Shown here: positions 46,590 through 51,451 of the stretch, piece after piece
How positions within the stretch are numbered: position 1 is the first letter of the stretch
Layout: every line of letters starts with the position of its first letter
DNA from: Elainella sp. Prado103
GTDB taxonomy: Bacteria > Cyanobacteriota > Cyanobacteriia > Elainellales > Elainellaceae
DNA length: 51,451 bases
NCBI GenBank assembly: GCA_025454395.1
Contig: JALOOM010000015.1
Coordinates: 1 to 51,451, forward strand
Direction of reading: 5' to 3'
Position numbers and translations under genes: made by a program
Notes under the pieces: generated by a model
What the model was told of the DNA's origin: nothing
The model's input: the letters and a program-made list of their open reading frames with translations, nothing else
Databases searched by the model: none

Positions 46590-46988
46590 ATGAACTGGAT
46601 TGAGTATCTGGAAGGAAGCTTAGGTGAGTTTGTCAGTTTCTTAGGGTTGACGTTAGAGTTTATCTCAGTGGGTTGCGTCTCGATCGGCCTTATTAAGACC
46701 ATTCAGCTCGCGGCAACATTGAAGCGGCATCGCTATCGTCATCCGTTTAATTTGGTGCGTTTGCGCTTTGGCATCTGGTTAGCTTTGGCATTAGAGTTTC
46801 AGTTAGGGGCAGATATTTTAGCAACAACGGTGGCTCCCTCCTTTGAAGAATTGGGCAAATTAGGATTAATTGCTGTGATCCGAACTTTTCTCAATTATTT
46901 TTTGGGCAAGGAGTTAGAACTAGAATTTCAGATCCATGAAGAAGGAGCGGCCTTGGTGACAGAAGGACGAAAAACACGATCGTCGTAA
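46590..46988 (+). CDS. DUF1622 family membrane protein
   Basis: A 132-residue protein with three predicted membrane stretches (FVSFLGLTLEFISVGCVSIGL, RFGIWLALALEFQLGADIL, LGLIAVIRTFLNYFLG). The RxxFGxWLALALEFQLGADIL-TT and AVIRTFLNYFL phrases are characteristic of DUF1622, whose function is unknown. AGGAAAG lies 9 nt before ATG 46590. It follows nudC on the same strand after 127 bp of AT-rich DNA. Confidence 0.85.
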   Translation: MNWIEYLEGSLGEFVSFLGLTLEFISVGCVSIGLIKTIQLAATLKRHRYRHPFNLVRLRFGIWLALALEFQLGADILATTVAPSFEELGKLGLIAVIRTFLNYFLGKELELEFQIHEEGAALVTEGRKTRSS

Positions 46989-47099
46989 AAAATGGAGTCT
47001 GGTAGAAGCTTCTCTATCGAATGAACCTAGAGCCATGAAATCAATCCTGCCCGTTCGCTAGCATTTCCTTCGCTGGAGTGAGGAGAGAGGAGGTTCAGA

Positions 47100-47618
47100 T
47101 TGACTACAGTGCAAGGGACGAGTTGCGAGAACATCATCATGACGAATATCCAAGATGCCCTTGTCAATGCTAAGGATAATATGCCCAATGTCACTCCTAC
47201 CCCTCCTGGGTTTCATGCGCAAGCAACCGTGCATGAGTTGAAATCCCGCCTCCAGTGGGGTGAACCTGGACTGACAATCATTGATGTGCGTGATCATGAA
47301 GCATTCAATCAATGCCGCATTCAAGGTGCCATGAATATGCCGATCGATCGCTTGACCGGTATGGTCGAAAGCAGCATTCGCCCCGATCGTGATCTCTATC
47401 TCTACGGTGCTAATGAAGGCGAAACCAGCCGAGCAGCAAACCTGTTGCGAGAAGCGGGATACCAGAAGGTCGCAGAATTGAAAGGTGGATTATTGGCATG
47501 GCAGGAAATTGGAGGCGCAGTAGAAGGTGTGATTGAAGAGCCCGGTGCGGATGCCTACAACGTAGTCGCTCGCTTGCAGGCATTTAACGAAACACGCGCT
47601 AAAGAGCAGCAAATGTAA
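47100..47618 (+). CDS. Rhodanese-fold protein lacking the catalytic Cys
   Basis: A rhodanese domain occupies about residues 40-150: ATVHELKSRL, LTIIDVRDHEAFNQCRIQGAMNMP, then where VYCxxGxRS normally lies the sequence is LYLYGANEGETSRAANLL, then GGLLAWQEIGG. The catalytic Cys is absent (Gly/Ala region), so sulfurtransferase activity is not expected; such folds can be sensors or adaptors. The start is interesting: TTG 47100 has a near-perfect GGAGG 6 nt upstream, whereas the first ATG (47139) has none, so I keep the TTG. It is alone between the DUF1622 gene and the convergent C45 hydrolase. Confidence 0.8.
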   Translation: MTTVQGTSCENIIMTNIQDALVNAKDNMPNVTPTPPGFHAQATVHELKSRLQWGEPGLTIIDVRDHEAFNQCRIQGAMNMPIDRLTGMVESSIRPDRDLYLYGANEGETSRAANLLREAGYQKVAELKGGLLAWQEIGGAVEGVIEEPGADAYNVVARLQAFNETRAKEQQM

Positions 47619-47744
47619 CACTGAATCAGATCAGTGTGATTGAGTCTGGGTGGATCGATTGGCATTGATGCTGAGCCTGATCCGATCGTAGTCCGATCGA
47701 GATGAGGAGGTGCAAGAACTGTGCTTTCTCATTTGTCGATCGGA

Positions 47745-47854
47745 CTCACGAACGAGAGGCTACATTTGAGGAGCCTGACAGCAGTTTCTCTAGGAGACTT
47801 CGGCAAGAGTAAACTAGCTCACGAACGAGAGACTACATTTGAGGGGACTGACAA
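47745..47854. repeat. 37-bp direct repeat overlapping the end of the C45 hydrolase gene
   Basis: 47745-47781 and 47818-47854 match at 33 of 37 positions (CTCACGAACGAGAG...CTACATTTGAGG...). The second copy encodes the last residues of the hydrolase and its stop; the first lies downstream in the gap. The same arrangement is seen at the GT4 gene (12394-12447). Confidence 0.8.
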
Positions 47855-50487
47855 GGGCTGGCATTCGGTAGATTAAGTAGTTCGTTCATCGAGAAGCAAA
47901 CAAATGGATTCTCAGGAATAGGGGGTTGGCCAGCCGCGATCCAGAACTTCAAGCGACCTGGATCGTAAATGGCTTGTCGCAAGGCACCATTGCCACCGGG
48001 GCTCGCATCATCATCGAAGAGATTCAACGGGCTGACTACTTTTGTATACGGATTGGTTCGATCGCGTAACACCTGAGCCATCCGTTCGGGTTGGAGTTGC
48101 CCATATAATGAGCCCGGTTGATCGGGTTCCAAGAGCTGACTAAATCGATCGAAGCGAGATTGGCTGGATGGATCAACGGGCAAAGGTTGCTTTTCATACA
48201 TTTCAGAAGTGACGAAATGATTAGTCACATACAGCACGCCATTGGGTTGGAGCGGCCGAACTGCCAAACTTTTGCCGGTGAATTCAAATACACCTGCTTG
48301 CTGGGATTTGCCATCGGCGATCAGGATCAGATTGGCCCGCACCCGAGGCTGGGTTGCCATAATCTGGTTGGCTTCATCAAAATTGGTAGCAGTTTCCAAA
48401 ATTTTGGCCATGATCTGAACATTGCTGCGTCCCACCAAAGATAATTCATCTGGAGAATTCGGATGAGCCGTATCTAATCCCAAGCTAATACCGGCCACAT
48501 TCATCCCTGAGTTGGGCCAGATCGCCCCAGGATAGCCCACAAAAACATGGGGCAACCCTCCAGTCGGTTGACGCACAAACACGACTGGGTTGTTAATGAC
48601 ATAGGGAACGGGCTTTTGATCATTATCGACACTACTACCGTGATAGAGATAGCCATCGATTGTGGCGCTACCAGCAGCAACAAATTGGTTGCAGCCCTCC
48701 CAAAATAATTCTTGAGGTAAGGTATAACCCAGAATTTCCTGAAAGACATCGGCATAGGCCATCAGCATACAGACATCCATCGTCACCCCAATATCTGCCG
48801 TCGCATCAACCAATCCTCGACATTCTTCGATCAGGGTAGGATAGGTGCGGTTTTGGGCTAACCGACCGAAGGCCAGTCCTTTTCCTACAAAACCGGCAAT
48901 GTTAATTACCTCTTCTCCGAGCGAAGCAATCTCGTCATGCAAATATTGACCATGTTGATAGCCCATTTCGTAGGGTGTGCCTTGCAGCCAAACCACCTTG
49001 ATTTTGCCCCGATCTTCCCGATGAGGTGCCACGGGTTGCCAGTGAGCAGGTAGATATTGAGCTACCGCAGCGGGATCTGCGATCGGGCTAGGAGCAACGG
49101 TCAAAGGATTTTCTGCCGCTTGAATCGCATTACAATCACACAAGTCGGCGGCGGCAGTGGCTTGTACTTTCAACAACCAGCCTTCTAAATCATTAATGAC
49201 TCCTTGGGCTCCACCCGGCGCGAGCAAACGATCGACCCGCGTCCCTAGGCGAGCCAGCCGAATGCCATTAACTTGAACTTGTTGGAGCGGATAATTTTGC
49301 AGAATCTCTAACAGGGAAAGCTGATCATCGGCAATTACAGATTTGATGATTGCCGATCGCAAAGCCTGAATATTGGCTGTGTCGGATGGAGTTTGCACCA
49401 GTTTGCCGACTTCATAAAGTGCATATTCACCAGGGAGAGAATTCAAAGTTTGATCCAGCAACTTTGCTCTAACCTGAATGGGCTGAGATAAGGCTGTGCG
49501 AATGCTGTCGCGATCGATGTTGGCAACATTAAAGTAAAATTTCCAACCTCGTGAAAGTTCACCCGTTTCGACAAAGCGAGTTAATTCACCGATCGTAATG
49601 GCAGGACGAAAGATCCCGAACGCGAAGACTAAGTTTTTGTCTGCATAGGGGCTAGAAGTCGTGCTAACCGCCTGAGCAGTCAGCATGGTGGCTGGCATGG
49701 CAGGAGATCCGATCGCGCCTGGTGAAATGGGGACTGCATCCATCGAAGTCGAGGGGAGAGCAGAGGCGATCAAGATATCGGTATCGGTCGCGGCAGTGAG
49801 AGGATGAACAAGGGGTGTTTGTGTTGGAGTCGCAAAGACGGGATTAAAAGACAAACTGGTGGCAGACGGTTCGATCGGCGGTAAATTGCAACTACAGAGT
49901 AGTTCAGGCAATAACTGCTGAGTGATCTCAAACACAGGCTTTAAACGAGTCACAAATAAAGTAATGTCGTTGTAAGCTCGTTCCAGGCTATTGAGGGTTA
50001 ATCGAACACTCTTTTGGGGATATTGCTTCAACACTTCCATCAGCGAAAACGTTTGATCGGGCTGAAAAGCTTTGCTGAAAGCAGTTCGCAGTGAAGTTAA
50101 ATCTTCTCGTCCTAAGACATCACCCACCGTTTTGTTGATTTGAATCAGGACAAAGTCTCCGGGTACCTCATCGCTAAACTCGCCCTTGATCGGAAAATTA
50201 AGCCATTTTCGTACATCATCTGGGTTTTCCCGCGTTTGCTGCAAAAAAATATCCAGTTCAGGGCTTAACGTGCCTTGATCGGCAAATGCTTGCAACTCCG
50301 ATCGAGGAATCGATAGTTTGCGATCGAAATGTTGTAACAGCACCGTATCGGCAGCATGAGCACGAGCAGCAAAGCACAAAACTGTGATGCCGATCCCCAG
50401 CAACAGGCTCAGTCCCAACTGTCCAATGCGAGGGAGTCTAGGTCGAAGGTTGAAAATGAAGCGGATCGCCTGAAGTAAATAGGTCAT
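47833..50487 (-). CDS. Two DUF1400 domains fused to a C45-type Ntn acyltransferase/hydrolase
   Basis: Starting at ATG 50487 (GTG 50520 is possible), a signal-anchor segment (IGQLGLSLLLGIGITVLCFAARAHA) ends at about residue 45. Two copies of DUF1400 follow (about 45-195 and about 285-440), each with a LS(I/V)---L--FA--G-LS pattern and a later LSL(L/M)E(I/V)L--YP. DUF1400 normally precedes alpha/beta hydrolases in cyanobacteria. Here the C-terminal 400 residues are a C45/acyl-CoA:6-APA acyltransferase-type Ntn domain: VWLQGTPYEMGYQHGQ, and EGCNQFVAAGSAT with a likely self-processing nucleophile Cys at about 599, then YLYHGSSVDND and VGYPGAIWPNSGMNVAG. It would act in the periplasm or at the envelope. 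Substrate (acyl amide, lipid or lactone) is unknown. The fusion order is the odd part. Confidence 0.82.
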   Translation of the reverse strand: MTYLLQAIRFIFNLRPRLPRIGQLGLSLLLGIGITVLCFAARAHAADTVLLQHFDRKLSIPRSELQAFADQGTLSPELDIFLQQTRENPDDVRKWLNFPIKGEFSDEVPGDFVLIQINKTVGDVLGREDLTSLRTAFSKAFQPDQTFSLMEVLKQYPQKSVRLTLNSLERAYNDITLFVTRLKPVFEITQQLLPELLCSCNLPPIEPSATSLSFNPVFATPTQTPLVHPLTAATDTDILIASALPSTSMDAVPISPGAIGSPAMPATMLTAQAVSTTSSPYADKNLVFAFGIFRPAITIGELTRFVETGELSRGWKFYFNVANIDRDSIRTALSQPIQVRAKLLDQTLNSLPGEYALYEVGKLVQTPSDTANIQALRSAIIKSVIADDQLSLLEILQNYPLQQVQVNGIRLARLGTRVDRLLAPGGAQGVINDLEGWLLKVQATAAADLCDCNAIQAAENPLTVAPSPIADPAAVAQYLPAHWQPVAPHREDRGKIKVVWLQGTPYEMGYQHGQYLHDEIASLGEEVINIAGFVGKGLAFGRLAQNRTYPTLIEECRGLVDATADIGVTMDVCMLMAYADVFQEILGYTLPQELFWEGCNQFVAAGSATIDGYLYHGSSVDNDQKPVPYVINNPVVFVRQPTGGLPHVFVGYPGAIWPNSGMNVAGISLGLDTAHPNSPDELSLVGRSNVQIMAKILETATNFDEANQIMATQPRVRANLILIADGKSQQAGVFEFTGKSLAVRPLQPNGVLYVTNHFVTSEMYEKQPLPVDPSSQSRFDRFSQLLEPDQPGSLYGQLQPERMAQVLRDRTNPYTKVVSPLNLFDDDASPGGNGALRQAIYDPGRLKFWIAAGQPPIPENPFVCFSMNELLNLPNASPCQSPQM

Positions 50488-50603
50488 GACCAGATCAGAA
50501 ATCAGAAAAAAGGGAATCACTGCTAGCGCGCTATAGAAATATTACTTGCAAGTTTGCATCCTGAATTTGCCAATCAAGCTAAAAATTTGCAGAACCGATG
50601 ACT

Positions 50604-50655
50604 CGATCGTTTAGCCCGATCGTTTAGCCCGATCGTTTAGCCCGATCGTTTAGCC
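50604..50655. repeat. Four 13-bp tandem repeats CGATCGTTTAGCC
   Basis: Exact units start at 50604, 50617, 50630 and 50643 in the gap between the divergent C45 hydrolase gene and the DUF3887-like gene. The core CGATCG is the abundant HIP1-like hexamer. Confidence 0.95.
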
Positions 50656-50726
50656 TGATGATTTTGCTATATATTCGAGTAGCAGAACGAACCACGGTTG
50701 CTGCAAAGGTTTCAAGTGAGGATTCT

Positions 50727-51281
50727 ATGATGGGTTGGAATAGTTTGCTGAGATTGCCTCAACACCAGCAGGGACGGCATGGGAAAATGTTTATCATGAT
50801 GCCGATCGCGTTTTGCATTGGGCTTATGACTCAGCCGATCGGCCTAGCATTCGCGATCCCTCGAACCCTAACGGCCACTCCGCTAGACCCTATCAGTGGA
50901 GCGATCGGATCCAGACAGACTCCGATTGCCTCAAACCTGACGATCGCCCAAGCCGATCCATCTGCCGAACTCCTCGTCAAAGTACAACGCTTTTTTGATC
51001 TGCTCTTTGTCCAGGCAGGTTACTCCGAAGCCTCAGAGATGATCGCCCCCGTTTTACAGTCCGAGTTTTCCCCAAGGGCGCTAGAACGGAAGCGGCAAGA
51101 ATTTGAGGCGGGTGCCGGCCAGTTTGTCAAAATTGTGGATGAGTGGGCTGAGAGTGATGTGGTAATTGTTGAGGCGGAGTTTGAACGCCGCACTGTTACC
51201 TTTGTCGTCAGCTTTGATGCCAACCAACAGATCGCCGGGGTCAACCCGGTACTAGATTTTATCGGAGAACCCCAGCCTTAA
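50727..51281 (+). CDS. Small exported protein with a DUF3887-like domain
   Basis: A likely signal peptide (MFIMMPIAFCIGLMTQPIGLAFA, starting about residue 22 after a basic N-region) precedes a spacer and a domain of about 100 residues: LLVKVQRFFDLLFVQAGYSEASEMIAPVLQ, FKIVDEWAES and VTFVVSFDANQQIAGVNPVLD. This resembles DUF3887, a cystatin-like or NTF2-like fold found in exported proteins beside hydrolases. Function is unknown. GAGGA 4-5 nt before ATG 50727 supports the start; ATG 50658 upstream would add 23 non-conserved residues. Divergent from the C45 hydrolase, so the two may be functionally linked. Confidence 0.7.
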   Translation: MMGWNSLLRLPQHQQGRHGKMFIMMPIAFCIGLMTQPIGLAFAIPRTLTATPLDPISGAIGSRQTPIASNLTIAQADPSAELLVKVQRFFDLLFVQAGYSEASEMIAPVLQSEFSPRALERKRQEFEAGAGQFVKIVDEWAESDVVIVEAEFERRTVTFVVSFDANQQIAGVNPVLDFIGEPQP

Positions 51282-51371
51282 AAGGAGGATGAGTCCGTCA
51301 GGCTAAGAGCATTCAATGCTTTGCGCCCTTTGCTTTAGGTCTTATGCTTTAGGTCCTGATTGACTGACCAA

Positions 51372-51451
51372 TCTTTTCCCCTCATCCCTAAATCCCTTCT
51401 CCCACTAGGGGCGAAGGGACTTGCAATCAAATCCTGGTTCGAAAGCCCCTC
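51372..51451. repeat. Dispersed cyanobacterial repeat at window end
   Basis: The stretch CTCATCCCTAAATCCCTTC and hairpin CCCTTCTCCC/GGGGCGAAGGG (51394-51418) match a sequence type that recurs in many cyanobacterial genomes (recalled, not searched). No gene is present after 51281. Confidence 0.45.

Overview
The window comes from a cyanobacterium, probably filamentous or Leptolyngbya-like (an inference; no 16S rRNA is present). The evidence is the very high density of CGATCG/GCGATCGC octamer-type sites and several families largely restricted to or typical of cyanobacteria: the AAA_35 NTPases, DUF1400, a CoaR-type MerR-CobH fusion, the REC-histidine kinase pairs and a PEP-CTERM protein ending in the cyanobacterial PTPALLPGLIGLG form. 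No rRNA, tRNA, CRISPR array, transposase or phage gene was found. It reads as a chromosomal segment.

Layout. 1-4.7 kb (all minus): a sulfide/persulfide module (ArsR repressor, ETHE1-like persulfide dioxygenase, rhodanese-DUF2892 membrane protein cut by the window edge), preceded by a MocR regulator and a fatty-acid hydroxylase family membrane enzyme. 5-9.1 kb: a PEP-CTERM exported protein, a Gfo/Idh/MocA oxidoreductase and an aldo/keto reductase. 9.2-16.1 kb (minus): a compact glycan cluster with two paralogous GT2 enzymes, a GT4, a COG4671-like glycosyltransferase and an ABCB-type exporter. 16.9-23.4 kb: a single-domain response regulator, a pentapeptide-repeat protein and a tandem pair of AAA_35 NTPases, the second carrying a 14-repeat WD40 tail. 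23.9-28.4 kb: a stand-alone one-module NRPS, A-(methyltransferase insert)-PCP-reductase. 28.7-32.9 kb: two sensor kinase genes (CACHE-HK-REC and REC-HK). 32.9-36.4 kb: the divergent cobalt regulator/exporter pair coaR-coaT with a readable MerR-type operator-promoter. 36.5-41.6 kb: a response regulator, a DoxX-like membrane protein, a stress-type SDR, a histone-H1-like basic protein and a parvulin-like protein. 42-44.5 kb: overlapping kefF-kefC. 44.6-51.3 kb: an SDR divergent from nudC, a DUF1622 membrane protein, a rhodanese fold lacking its catalytic Cys, a two-DUF1400 plus C45 Ntn-hydrolase fusion, and a small exported DUF3887-like protein.

A feature of the whole window is the large number of short direct tandem repeats (unit 11-15 bp, 3-10 copies) in nearly every longer intergenic gap. 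Some intrude into genes in frame (coaT LPTQT, SDR RPEA, coaR N-terminus, parvulin GLRQE) and some duplicate the end of a gene across its stop codon.

The most interesting items are the stand-alone interrupted-A-domain NRPS, the DUF1400-DUF1400-C45 fusion, the HTH-AAA / AAA-WD40 pair, the coaR-coaT promoter and the repeat landscape. All domain calls rest on reading motifs by eye; no database search was possible.
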